NCBI RefSeq assembly: GCF_000412675.1
Contig: NC_021505.1
Location: 6,008,501 to 6,072,500 of the forward strand
DNA: 64,000 nucleotides
Direction: 5' to 3'
From: Pseudomonas putida NBRC 14164
GTDB lineage: Bacteria > Pseudomonadota > Gammaproteobacteria > Pseudomonadales > Pseudomonadaceae
Each line of letters begins with the position of its first letter. Position 1 is the stretch's first letter. The position numbers and the translations under genes were made by a program. Positions 51,537-60,448 of the stretch are shown here, one piece after another. Under the pieces are notes generated by a model, which had not been told where the DNA came from, did not search any database, and saw only the letters and a list, made by a program, of their open reading frames with translations.

Positions 51537-53078
51537 TTATTCCTGCAAAGGCAGGGTAGCCTGCTGGCGCAGGGTAGCCCCCAGGAAGTAAGCCGGCGCC
51601 CGCATGCGCGACAGCATCATCAGCCCGATGCCGAGCACCGAGATGATCGCGGCAATCACGAATACCAGCCCCAACCCGCCCACATGCGAGCCACTGCCGA
51701 AGTCCGGCGAGGCGCTGTCGATGGCGGTCCGTGCGAAGATCACCGACAGGATCACCCCACCGACCAGCGGGCACAGGCCACGCATGATGAAGTGGCGCAC
51801 GCTGTCGAACAGGCTGTCGCGGAAATACCAGACGCAGGCGAACGCGGTCAGCGAATAATAGAAGCAGATCATCATGCCCAGCGCGGTGATGGTATCCGCC
51901 AGCACGTTCTCGCTCAGGGTACGCATGGTCACGTAGAACAGGCCTGCTGCCACGCCGGCGCAGATGGTGGCGTAGCGCGGGGTTTGCGAACGCGGGCAGA
52001 CGCTGGCGAACTTCTGCGGCACCGCACCGTAGTAACCCATGGCCAACAGGGTGCGCGCAGGTGCCACGAAGGTGGACTGCAGCGACGCCGCGGTGCTGGC
52101 CAGCACGGCGATGGACATCAGGATTGCCAGCGGCCCCATGACCGGGCCGGCCAGGTGGGCGAAGACGTTCTCCTGGATGCGCGGGTTGTTCAGGCCCAGC
52201 CCGGTTTCGCTGATACCGGCAAACTGCAGGGTGGCGATGGCGGTGAACAAGTACAGGCCGAGGATCAACATCACGGTCCAGGTAGCGGCCTTGCCCGGCA
52301 CCTCTTCGCTGCCCACCGACTCTTCGCTGACGGTCAGGCACGTGTCCCAGCCCCAGAAGATGAAGATCGACAGCGACAGCCCGGCGGCAAAGGCCGAGAA
52401 CGACTCGACACCGAACGGGTTGAACCAGGCGAAATCGAACTCCAGCGGTGGCGGCGCAGTGGTGCCGCCGAAGGCGGCAAAGGCAAAGCCGATCAGCACC
52501 AGCAACTGCAGGGCCACCAGGCCGTACTGCACGGTCATGGTGGTGGCGATGCCGCGACAGCAGATCCACACGGCCAGGCCGATGAACACGCAACAAGTGC
52601 TGATGTTGATCAGCAGGTTGTCGGCCAACGCTGCCAGTTCATGCTTGCCGGTGATCTGGCCAAGGAACAGGTAGAAGAAATCGACCGCCACCCCCGCCAG
52701 GTTCGACAGCACGATGGTAGTGGCGACCACCAGCCCCCAGCCGCCGATCCAGCCGATCATCGGGCCGAAGGCACGCGCCGACCAGGTAAACGAAGTACCG
52801 CTGTCCGGTTCTGCCGAGTTCAGTTCACGGTAGCCCAGGGCCACCAGCAGCATCGGCAGGAAGCCGACGATGAATACGGCGGGCAGGTGGGCACCCACCT
52901 CGCGCACGGTCGGGCCAAGGGCGCCCGTCAGGGTGTAGACCGGGGCGATGGTGGAAATGCCCAGCACCACGCTGGCCAGCAGGCCCAGGCGGCCTTTGGC
53001 CAAGCCCTTGCCGCGTTGGGTGTTGCCCGCGTCGGCCGCCACATCGGGTGGGCGGCCGGCTTCTGTATAATTGCTCAT
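51537..53078 (-). CDS. APC-family amino acid/polyamine permease (PuuP-like)
   Basis: 513 residues with about twelve membrane segments and APC motifs (LGISTIAPVYTLTGALGP, EPDSGTSFTWSARAFGP). Downstream of puuD and puuA on the same strand, so putrescine or a related amine is the likely cargo. The start ATG 53078 (MSNYTEAG) is chosen by family, but it has a poor ribosome site; the frame is open for 22 codons upstream. A 10-base-pair hairpin lies just before it. Confidence 0.87.
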   Translation of the reverse strand: MSNYTEAGRPPDVAADAGNTQRGKGLAKGRLGLLASVVLGISTIAPVYTLTGALGPTVREVGAHLPAVFIVGFLPMLLVALGYRELNSAEPDSGTSFTWSARAFGPMIGWIGGWGLVVATTIVLSNLAGVAVDFFYLFLGQITGKHELAALADNLLINISTCCVFIGLAVWICCRGIATTMTVQYGLVALQLLVLIGFAFAAFGGTTAPPPLEFDFAWFNPFGVESFSAFAAGLSLSIFIFWGWDTCLTVSEESVGSEEVPGKAATWTVMLILGLYLFTAIATLQFAGISETGLGLNNPRIQENVFAHLAGPVMGPLAILMSIAVLASTAASLQSTFVAPARTLLAMGYYGAVPQKFASVCPRSQTPRYATICAGVAAGLFYVTMRTLSENVLADTITALGMMICFYYSLTAFACVWYFRDSLFDSVRHFIMRGLCPLVGGVILSVIFARTAIDSASPDFGSGSHVGGLGLVFVIAAIISVLGIGLMMLSRMRAPAYFLGATLRQQATLPLQE

Positions 53079-53110
53079 GAGTATTTGCCGTAAATTTTGG
53101 AATTGTTTTC

Positions 53111-53134
53111 GCAGGCCTTGCGCACAAGGCCTGC
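53111..53134. promoter_or_regulatory. Hairpin in the puuD-permease gap
   Basis: Perfect 10-base-pair stem GCAGGCCTTG/CAAGGCCTGC with a 4-base loop, 33 bases before the permease start on the minus strand and 57 bases after the puuD stop. No T-run in that direction. Could be an attenuator or a processing/stability element. Confidence 0.5.
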
Positions 53135-53191
53135 TTTCACTCATTGAAAGCTTGCTGCCGGGAACCAGTCATCCAAGACCTTCGGCTGACG

Positions 53192-53965
53192 TCAGAATGT
53201 CTCCTGCCGTGCGCCCTCCCGTGCCGCGTAGGCAACGCAGGCCTCGCGAAACGCCTGGAACAGGCGCAGCGAGACCGGGTTTTCGGTGAAGCGCCACTCC
53301 GGGTGCCACTGCACGCCAAGCACAAAGCCCGGCGCCGCAGGCATGGATACCGCTTCGATCAGGCCATCCGGGGCCCGTGCCTCGACACGCAGGCCCGGGG
53401 CGAGGCGGTCGATACCCTGGCTGTGCAGCGAGTTGACCTCGAACTGCGCCGCCAGGCCCAGGCGCTCGAACACCCCGCCTGGCTCGATGCCGACAGGGTG
53501 ACGAGGGCCGTATTGCACCTCCAGGGGTGCGTCCTCAGGTTCGCGGTGGTCAAGGTACCCGGGCATTTCCTGCACGCGCTGGTGCAGGCTGCCGCCAAGC
53601 GCCACATTCAGTTCCTGGTAGCCACGGCAGATGCAGAACACCGGCACGCCGGCGGCAATCGCTGCCTGCAGCAGCGGCAGGGTCAGGCGATCGCGCGCCA
53701 GATCGTGCCGGGTGCCGGCTACGCTAGGGGCGCCATTGTAATGATGCGGTTCGATATTTGAAGGCGAGCCGGTAAAAACAATGCCGTGCAGCCGGGCCAA
53801 CAGCGCCTGCGTGTCGCTGCCCCCGTCTCGGGCCGGCAGGATCAGCGGCAAACCGGCAAAGCCGGCCGCCTCGACATACTTGTCGCCTACCGTGTGCGAC
53901 GAGTTCTTCCCCACCTGCTGGCGGCAGGCGCTGACACCGATCAAGGGGACCGCATTTGCGCTCAT
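53192..53965 (-). CDS. puuD: Gamma-glutamyl-gamma-aminobutyrate hydrolase (class I glutamine amidotransferase-like)
   Basis: 257 residues. Nucleophile Cys in FCICRGYQELNVALGG and the His-Glu pair in QWHPEWR. PuuD releases GABA from gamma-glutamyl-GABA, the final step of the glutamylated putrescine route. Start ATG 53965, only 4 bases after the end of the puuA-like gene, so the two are translationally close. Confidence 0.92.
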   Translation of the reverse strand: MSANAVPLIGVSACRQQVGKNSSHTVGDKYVEAAGFAGLPLILPARDGGSDTQALLARLHGIVFTGSPSNIEPHHYNGAPSVAGTRHDLARDRLTLPLLQAAIAAGVPVFCICRGYQELNVALGGSLHQRVQEMPGYLDHREPEDAPLEVQYGPRHPVGIEPGGVFERLGLAAQFEVNSLHSQGIDRLAPGLRVEARAPDGLIEAVSMPAAPGFVLGVQWHPEWRFTENPVSLRLFQAFREACVAYAAREGARQETF

Positions 53966-53969
53966 GGGC

Positions 53970-55352
53970 TTACACCGTGTGCAGGTACCAGTTGTACTCA
54001 AGGTCGGAAATCGACACTTCGAACTCGGCCAGCTCGCTTTCCTTGCAGGCCACGAAGATATCGATGTAGTCCGGGCTGATGTATTGGTTGAGCACTTCGC
54101 TGTCGTCCAGCGCGCGCAGGGCATCACGCAGGTTGTTCGGCAGGCTCTGTTCCAGCTGCTCGTATGAGTTGCCCTCGATCGGGGCATCCGGCTCGACCTT
54201 GTTGGTCAGGCCGTGATGCACGCCGGCAAGGATTGCCGCGAGCATCAGGTACGGGTTGGCATCGGCGCCGGCCACACGGTGTTCCAGGCGCACGTTTTCG
54301 CTGCTGTCGGTAGGCACGCGCACGGCGACGGTGCGGTTGTCCAGGCCCCAGCTCGGCGCATTGGGCACATAGAACTGCGCGCCGAAGCGGCGGTACGAGT
54401 TGATGTTCGGGCAGAGGAAGGCCATCGACGCTGGCATGGTCTCCAGCACACCACCAATGGCGTGGCGCAGCGTGTCGCTTTGCAGCGGGTCATCGCTCGA
54501 GAAGATGTTCTTGCCGGTTTTCTTGTCCAGCAGCGAGATATGCACGTGCAGGCCGTTGCCGGCCTGGCCCGGGTAGGGCTTGGCCATGAAGGTGGTGTCC
54601 ATCTCATGGTCGTAGGCAACGTTCTTGATCAGCCGCTTGAGCAGGATCGCATAGTCGCAGGCCTTCAGCGGGTCGGCCACGTGGTGCAGGTTGACCTCGA
54701 ACTGCGCCGGGGCGCTTTCTTTGACGATGGCATCGGCAGGCAGGCCCTGCTCCTTGGCCGCTTCGAGCATGTCCTGCAGGCAGTCGGCGTATTCGTCGAG
54801 GTCGTCGATCAGGTACACCTGGGTCGACTGCGGACGCTTGCCGGAAATGGGCGAGCGCGGCGGCTGCGGGCGGCCGTTGAGGTTGTCCTGATCGATCAGG
54901 TAGAACTCCAGCTCGAACGCCGCGCAAATAGTGAGGCCCAGGTCGTCGAACTTGCTCACCACCTGACGCAGCACTTCACGCGGGTCGGCGAAAAACGGCG
55001 CGCCTTCGATCTCGTGCATGGTCATCAGCAGCTGGGCGGTGGGGCGTTTCTGCCACGGCTCATCCGACAGCGTGCCGGGGATAGGGAAGCAGATGCGGTC
55101 GGCATCGCCGATGTCCAGGCCAAGGCCGGTGCTCTCTACCGTGGAACCGTTGATGTCCAGGGCGAACAGCGAAGCCGGCAGGTTGATGCCTTTCTCGTAC
55201 ACCTTGTGCAGGCTGGCCCGCTCGATGCGCTTGCCACGTACCACGCCATTCATGTCGGAGATCAGCAGGTCGACGTACTGCGTTTCCGGATGGGCCTGGA
55301 GGAAGTCATTCATCTCGCTGGAAGAACTGGCGCACGGGGTTACCGACGTCAT
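53970..55352 (-). CDS. puuA: Gamma-glutamylpolyamine synthetase (glutamine-synthetase family, PuuA/PauA-like)
   Basis: 460 residues from ATG 55352, 9 bases after AAAGG. Glutamine-synthetase fold with GNGLHVHISLLDKKTGKNIF and NSYRRFGAQF. Adjacent to puuD and an amine permease and shorter than housekeeping GlnA-type regulation segments; it probably ligates glutamate to putrescine or another polyamine. P. aeruginosa and P. putida have several such paralogues with different amine preference, so the substrate is uncertain. Confidence 0.88.
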   Translation of the reverse strand: MTSVTPCASSSSEMNDFLQAHPETQYVDLLISDMNGVVRGKRIERASLHKVYEKGINLPASLFALDINGSTVESTGLGLDIGDADRICFPIPGTLSDEPWQKRPTAQLLMTMHEIEGAPFFADPREVLRQVVSKFDDLGLTICAAFELEFYLIDQDNLNGRPQPPRSPISGKRPQSTQVYLIDDLDEYADCLQDMLEAAKEQGLPADAIVKESAPAQFEVNLHHVADPLKACDYAILLKRLIKNVAYDHEMDTTFMAKPYPGQAGNGLHVHISLLDKKTGKNIFSSDDPLQSDTLRHAIGGVLETMPASMAFLCPNINSYRRFGAQFYVPNAPSWGLDNRTVAVRVPTDSSENVRLEHRVAGADANPYLMLAAILAGVHHGLTNKVEPDAPIEGNSYEQLEQSLPNNLRDALRALDDSEVLNQYISPDYIDIFVACKESELAEFEVSISDLEYNWYLHTV

Positions 55353-55477
55353 GGTGTACATCCTTTGATGTGCTGCGGCGATGTGGGGATACGGCTGGCG
55401 CCTCACGGGCGACGATGGTTGCAGCTGTTGTTTTTTTCACTTTCCCATCGTGGGGATTGGTTACCCGACCGGACGCA

Positions 55478-55506
55478 TTGATTCCGGGGGGCCGTTTCAC
55501 TATAAA
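55478..55506 (+). promoter_or_regulatory. Promoter of the LysR gene divergent from puuA
   Basis: TTGATT (55478-55483) and TATAAA (55501-55506) are separated by exactly 17 bases, 52 bases before the start. Confidence 0.6.
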
Positions 55507-55557
55507 ATGGCCCCGACGCAACAGACATTGGCAATTCGGCAAGCAGAGCGTGCACCA

Positions 55558-56430
55558 ATGCAATATCAGATCACCCACGCCGACCTCTCCCTGGTCCTGG
55601 CACTGGAGCGCGGCCGCTCACTGGCCAAAGCCGCCGAGCTCCTCAAAGTCGACGTTTCGACGGTATTCCGCTCGATCCGACGGCTGGAGTCGGCGCTGGG
55701 CACCGCCTTGTTCGTCAAGAGCCGCAAGGGCTACCTGCCGACCGACACTGCCCAGGCCCTGGCCGAGCAGGCCGAGCGCGCGGAACAGGCGCTGGAGGCG
55801 GCGCGCATTGCCATGACCAGTGGCGAGCAGGTTGTAAGCGGCACGGTGCGGGTGACCTGCACCGAGGCGGTGATGCATAGCCTGCTGCTGCCGGCGCTGG
55901 CCGAGTTCATGCCCAACTACCCGGCCTTGTCGCTGGAGATGGGCACCTCGAACACCTTCGCCAACCTCAGCCGGCGCGATGCCGACATTGCCCTGCGCCT
56001 GACCAATACACCACCGGAACACCTGGTGGGTCGCAACCTGGGGTCCACCTCCTATGTGGTCTGCGGCAAGCCGCAGTGGCGCGAGCGCCTGGCAGAATCG
56101 GCCGTCAGCGTGCCATGGATCGCCCCCGACGACTCGATGCAGGACCACCCCACGGTGGTCTGGCGCAACCAGCAGCACCCTGGGTTGAGCCCGCGCTACC
56201 AGTGCAGCGGCATGTCGACCATCGCCCAACTGGTAACTGCCGGCCTGGGCGTGGCGGCGCTGCCGGACTACATGGTGCACGCCCTGCCCGGCGTGGATGC
56301 GCTGAGCGGACCGCTGCCGGGTTGCGACACGCAGCTGTGGCTGCTGACCCGGCCGGACTGCCGGGCGCTGCGCTCGGTGCAGACCCTTTTCGAAGAGCTG
56401 ACGCCGCGGTTGCGTGGCGCGATGCTCTGA
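55558..56430 (+). CDS. LysR-family regulator, likely of the puuA-puuD-permease group
   Basis: 290 residues from ATG 55558 (MQYQITHADLSLVLALERG). Typical N-terminal helix-turn-helix and effector domain. Divergent from puuA across 205 bases. A role in controlling that operon is inferred from position. The open frame upstream reaches into the promoter and is not used. Confidence 0.87.
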   Translation: MQYQITHADLSLVLALERGRSLAKAAELLKVDVSTVFRSIRRLESALGTALFVKSRKGYLPTDTAQALAEQAERAEQALEAARIAMTSGEQVVSGTVRVTCTEAVMHSLLLPALAEFMPNYPALSLEMGTSNTFANLSRRDADIALRLTNTPPEHLVGRNLGSTSYVVCGKPQWRERLAESAVSVPWIAPDDSMQDHPTVVWRNQQHPGLSPRYQCSGMSTIAQLVTAGLGVAALPDYMVHALPGVDALSGPLPGCDTQLWLLTRPDCRALRSVQTLFEELTPRLRGAML

Positions 56431-56463
56431 GGTTATCGTCGGCTCAAGTATTGCGGCTGTCTG

Positions 56464-56540
56464 GTCCGGCCCTTTCGCCGGAAAACCCGCTCCCACAGGG
56501 TAGGCGGTGCCTGTGGGGGCAGGTTGGCCCGCGAAGAAGC
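56464..56540. repeat. Degenerate REP pair
   Basis: TTTCGCCGGAAAACCCGCTCC and GGGGGCAGGTTGGCCCGCGA are both decayed from the REP consensus; they lie between the LysR gene and rpoZ. Confidence 0.65.
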
Positions 56541-56670
56541 AAACACAGTGCTTCAAGGTGACCACCCGGCAAAACAGCGCTTCCCTATTGGCTGGTGAAT
56601 TTTTATACTATCGAGTCCGCCTGCCCATTACTGGGCTGCACGCCCACCGCATTTGCTACTGAGGAAGACC

Positions 56671-56934
56671 ATGGCCCGCGTAACTGTTGAAGACTGCCTG
56701 GAACACGTGGATAACCGCTTCGAGCTGGTCATGCTCTCGACCAAGCGCGCTCGCCAGCTGGCGACCGGCGGCAAAGAGCCCCGCGTTGCGTGGGAAAACG
56801 ACAAACCGACCGTTGTTGCCCTGCGTGAAATCGCCGAAGGCATCGTCACCAACGAGTTCATCGCCGCTGAAGAGATCGTCACCGAGGATCCGGTCTTCGC
56901 CGCCTTCGAGGACGAGAACAACGAGGCTGTCTGA
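56671..56934 (+). CDS. rpoZ: RNA polymerase omega subunit
   Basis: 87 residues from ATG 56671 with GAGGAAG upstream: MARVTVEDCLEHVDNRFELV. Omega assists assembly of RNA polymerase and forms part of the ppGpp site. Followed by spoT, the conserved rpoZ-spoT operon. Confidence 0.98.
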   Translation: MARVTVEDCLEHVDNRFELVMLSTKRARQLATGGKEPRVAWENDKPTVVALREIAEGIVTNEFIAAEEIVTEDPVFAAFEDENNEAV

Positions 56935-56993
56935 TTGATGCCAGGTCGACGTCGCACGGCGCAAGGCCCTCGTCCTCCGCAGGAGGTGAACCC

Positions 56994-59102
56994 ATGCCGG
57001 GTATAGAAGCCTTGGCCGAACGGCTGTCGACCTACCTTGGCCCCGAACAGGTCAACCTGGTTCGGCGCGCCTATTTCTACGCCGAACAGGCCCACGATGG
57101 GCAGCGCCGCCGCAGTGGCGAGCCCTACGTGACCCACCCGCTGGCCGTGGCCAGCATCCTCGCCGACATGCACATGGACCATCAAAGCCTGATGGCGGCC
57201 ATGCTGCACGATGTCATCGAAGACACCGGTATCGCCAAGGAAGCCCTCAGCCAGCAGTTTGGCGAGACGGTGGCCGAACTGGTCGATGGGGTCAGCAAGC
57301 TGACCCAGATGAACTTCGAGACCAAGGCCGAGGCGCAGGCCGAAAACTTCCAGAAGATGGCCATGGCCATGGCCCGCGACATTCGCGTGATCCTGGTCAA
57401 GCTGGCCGACCGCCTGCACAACATGCGCACCCTGGAAGTGCTGTCCGGCGAAAAACGCCGGCGCATCGCCAAGGAAACCCTGGAAATCTACGCCCCCATC
57501 GCCAACCGCCTGGGCATGCACACCGTGCGCGTGGAGTTCGAGGACCTCGGCTTCAAGGCCATGCACCCGATGCGCTCGTCGCTGATTCACCGGGCGGTGA
57601 AAAGCGCACGCGGCAACCGCAAAGAGATCGTCGCCAAGATCGAGCATTCGCTGGCCAACTGCCTGGCTGCCGACGGCATCGAGGGCGAGGTCAGCGGCCG
57701 GCAGAAACACCTCTATGGCATCTACAAGAAGATGCGCGGCAAGCGCCGTGCCTTCAACGAGATCATGGACGTGTATGCCTTCCGCATCATCGTCGACAAG
57801 GTCGATACCTGCTACCGCGTGCTTGGCGCCGTGCACAACCTGTACAAGCCGCTGCCCGGTCGCTTCAAGGATTACATCGCGATCCCCAAGGCCAACGGCT
57901 ACCAGTCGTTGCACACCACGCTGTTCGGCATGCACGGCGTGCCCATCGAAATCCAGATCCGCACCCGTGAGATGGAAGAGATGGCCAACAACGGCATTGC
58001 CGCGCACTGGCTGTACAAGTCCAACGACGATGAACAGCCCAAGGGCAGCCACGCCCGCGCGCGCCAGTGGGTCAAGGGCATCCTCGAACTGCAGCAGCGT
58101 GCCGGCAACTCGCTGGAATTCATCGAGAGCGTGAAGATCGACCTGTTCCCGGACGAGGTCTACGTGTTCACGCCCAAAGGCCGCATCATGGAGCTGCCCA
58201 AAGGCTCCACGGCGGTGGACTTCGCCTACGCGGTGCACACCGACGTCGGCAACAGCTGCATCGCCTGCCGCATCAACCGCCGCCTGGCGCCGCTGTCCGA
58301 ACCGCTGCAAAGCGGCTCGACGGTGGAAATCGTCAGCGCCCCAGGCGCACGGCCGAACCCGGCCTGGCTCAACTTCGTGGTGACCGGCAAGGCGCGCACG
58401 CACATCCGCCACGCGCTCAAGCAACAGCGCCGCTCCGAGTCCATCAGCCTGGGCGAACGCCTGCTGAACAAGGTGCTCACCGGCTTCGACAGCAGCCTGG
58501 AGAAAATCCCCCAGGAGCGCATCCAGGCGATTCTCGCCGAGTACCGCCTGGAACTGATCGAAGACCTGCTCGAAGACATCGGCCTGGGCAACCGCATGGC
58601 CTACGTGGTCGCACGCCGCCTGCTGTCGGCCGACGGCGAGCAACTGCCTGCACCTGAAGGCCCGCTGGCGATCCGTGGTACCGAAGGCCTGGTGCTGAGC
58701 TACGCCAAGTGCTGCACGCCAATCCCTGGCGACCCGATCGTCGGCCACCTGTCAGCCGGCAAGGGCATGGTCGTGCACCTGGAGAATTGCCGCAACATCA
58801 GTGAAATCCGCCATAACCCGGAGAAGTGCGTACAGCTTTCCTGGGCCAAGGACATCACCGGTGAGTTCAATGTCGAACTGCGTGTCGAACTGGAGCACCA
58901 GCGCGGCCTTATCGCCCTGCTGGCCAGCAGCGTCAACGCCGCCGACGGCAACATCGAGAAGATCAGCATGGACGAACGCGACGGCCGTATCAGCGTGGTC
59001 CAACTGGTGGTCAGCGTGCACGACCGTGTGCACCTGGCGCGTGTGATCAAGAAGCTGCGTACCCTGACCGGTGTGGTCCGCATCACCCGCATGCGTACGT
59101 AG
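56994..59102 (+). CDS. spoT: Bifunctional (p)ppGpp synthetase/hydrolase SpoT
   Basis: 702 residues, the normal SpoT length. HD hydrolase domain near the N-terminus (AAMLHDVIEDTG), synthetase domain in the middle (DVYAFRIIVDKV, AIPKANGYQSLHTT), TGS domain (YVFTPKGRIMELPKGSTAVD) and C-terminal ACT. AGGAGG 6 bases before ATG. Makes and removes the stringent-response alarmone. Confidence 0.98.
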   Translation: MPGIEALAERLSTYLGPEQVNLVRRAYFYAEQAHDGQRRRSGEPYVTHPLAVASILADMHMDHQSLMAAMLHDVIEDTGIAKEALSQQFGETVAELVDGVSKLTQMNFETKAEAQAENFQKMAMAMARDIRVILVKLADRLHNMRTLEVLSGEKRRRIAKETLEIYAPIANRLGMHTVRVEFEDLGFKAMHPMRSSLIHRAVKSARGNRKEIVAKIEHSLANCLAADGIEGEVSGRQKHLYGIYKKMRGKRRAFNEIMDVYAFRIIVDKVDTCYRVLGAVHNLYKPLPGRFKDYIAIPKANGYQSLHTTLFGMHGVPIEIQIRTREMEEMANNGIAAHWLYKSNDDEQPKGSHARARQWVKGILELQQRAGNSLEFIESVKIDLFPDEVYVFTPKGRIMELPKGSTAVDFAYAVHTDVGNSCIACRINRRLAPLSEPLQSGSTVEIVSAPGARPNPAWLNFVVTGKARTHIRHALKQQRRSESISLGERLLNKVLTGFDSSLEKIPQERIQAILAEYRLELIEDLLEDIGLGNRMAYVVARRLLSADGEQLPAPEGPLAIRGTEGLVLSYAKCCTPIPGDPIVGHLSAGKGMVVHLENCRNISEIRHNPEKCVQLSWAKDITGEFNVELRVELEHQRGLIALLASSVNAADGNIEKISMDERDGRISVVQLVVSVHDRVHLARVIKKLRTLTGVVRITRMRT

Positions 59103-59125
59103 TCCGCCAACCGCAAGGAGTCATC

Positions 59126-59506
59126 ATGAGCAAGACCGTCATCACTAGCGACAAGGCCCCAGCCGCCATCGGCACCTACTCGCAGGCGATCAAGGCCGGC
59201 AATACGGTGTACATGTCGGGCCAGATCCCGCTGGACCCTAAGACCATGGAACTGGTCGAAGGCTTCGAAGCCCAGACCGTGCAGGTGTTCGAGAACCTGA
59301 AGTCCGTGGCTGAAGCCGCTGGCGGTTCGTTCAAGGACATCGTCAAGCTGAACATCTTCCTCACCGACCTGAGCCACTTCGCCAAGGTCAACGAGGTAAT
59401 GGGCCGCTACTTCGAACAGCCCTACCCGGCCCGTGCCGCCATTGGCGTTGCCGCGCTGCCGAAAGGCGCCCAGGTCGAAATGGACGCCATCCTGGTCATC
59501 GAATGA
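59126..59506 (+). CDS. ridA: RidA-family enamine/imine deaminase
   Basis: 126 residues. The family motif VKLNIFLTDLSHFAKVNEVM and YPARAAIGVAALPKGAQVEM are present, with the substrate-binding Arg in PARAAIGV. It removes reactive 2-aminoacrylate and similar intermediates. Downstream of spoT by 23 bases; the stop overlaps the next long frame, but that frame's supported start is later. Confidence 0.95.
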   Translation: MSKTVITSDKAPAAIGTYSQAIKAGNTVYMSGQIPLDPKTMELVEGFEAQTVQVFENLKSVAEAAGGSFKDIVKLNIFLTDLSHFAKVNEVMGRYFEQPYPARAAIGVAALPKGAQVEMDAILVIE

Positions 59507-59562
59507 TGCCCCCGGTGACGGGCGCCCTGCCCGTCACCCCTCCTTTGCAAGGTTACCCCGTC

Positions 59563-60294
59563 ATGCGTCAAGCACTGCCCCTCGCGCTGGCAGCCCTGCT
59601 ACTGGGCGGCTGCGCCAGCCACAAACCCGAAGATTTCAACGGCACCTGGATCAACCAGGAGGCCATCACTGCTGCGGTAAAAGGCGGAAGCCTGCGCCAA
59701 GCGCTGAATGAACACGGCCCGGTGTTCGAATGGAAGCTCGACGTTGCCAGCCAGCAGGCCAGCTACAGCAATGGCTTCGAGGCCGCTGACGGCCAGCTGA
59801 GCAGCAACGAAAAGCAATGGCAGGCCAGCTTCGAGGGCGGCCAGACCGAGCAGCTGTCGCTCGACGGTGACGAGCTGCAAGCCGTCGACCAGCGTGGCGC
59901 CAAGCAGACCTTCGTCCGTGCCAAGGCGCCGGCGGCTGCCAATGCGCCGCTGGGCAGCAGCTTCGAGAAAGCGCTGTACCAAGCCTACCTGGGCGGCAAC
60001 TGGAAGGTGGTCGAAGGCGAGGGCAAAGGTGCCAGCGTGCGCTTCAGCGACACCGGCAACGTCACAGGCCTGCCGGGGCCAGACCGTTTCGCACTGTGCC
60101 TGGCAGGCGACTGCGCGACCATGGGCGGCAGCAATGACAGCCTGTGGCTGGAGCGTAACCAGCGCGGTGCACCGTTCATCATCAAGCGTGATGGCGACAA
60201 GCTGGAGATTTTCCAGGCAGTGAACCGTGCGCAACCGGATGAAATGCCGGAGCTGGCGGCGGGCAAGCGCCAGTGGGTGCTGGAACGCAGCTGA
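59563..60294 (+). CDS. Lipoprotein of unknown function
   Basis: 243 residues from ATG 59563 (AAGG upstream). Signal peptide MRQALPLALAALLLGGC with lipobox LGGC, Cys17. The body is low in recognisable motifs; two similar Trp-rich stretches (FNGTWINQEA and LGGNWKVVEGEG) suggest a repeated beta structure. An upstream in-frame ATG at 59503 overlaps the ridA stop and would hide the lipobox. Function unknown. Confidence 0.8.
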   Translation: MRQALPLALAALLLGGCASHKPEDFNGTWINQEAITAAVKGGSLRQALNEHGPVFEWKLDVASQQASYSNGFEAADGQLSSNEKQWQASFEGGQTEQLSLDGDELQAVDQRGAKQTFVRAKAPAAANAPLGSSFEKALYQAYLGGNWKVVEGEGKGASVRFSDTGNVTGLPGPDRFALCLAGDCATMGGSNDSLWLERNQRGAPFIIKRDGDKLEIFQAVNRAQPDEMPELAAGKRQWVLERS

Positions 60295-60320
60295 AGCACT
60301 TCTGCTGGCTGTAGACGTTC

Positions 60321-60410
60321 TTTGTGGGAGCGGGCATGCCCGCGAACACCGGCAAAGCCGGTGACATCCACCGCGCTGGAGCCTTCGCGGGCACCCCCGC
60401 TCCCACAGGA
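60321..60410. repeat. REP pair in reversed (divergent) orientation
   Basis: GGGAGCGGGCATGCCCGCGA comes first and CGCGGGCACCCCCGCTCC second, the opposite order to most REP pairs here, with a small hairpin ACCGGCAAAGCCGGT between. Confidence 0.8.
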
Positions 60411-60448
60411 TACTCTCGATACCAGTGGGAGCGCGTCACCCTCGCCAG

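Noticed and set aside
56628..58748. 706-codon minus-strand frame opposite rpoZ and spoT
   Set aside because: Antisense shadow crossing two clear genes; product has no domain.
3375..60410. REP pairs as CRISPR repeats
   Set aside because: They come as single inverted pairs scattered between genes, not as regularly spaced direct repeats, and no cas genes are present.
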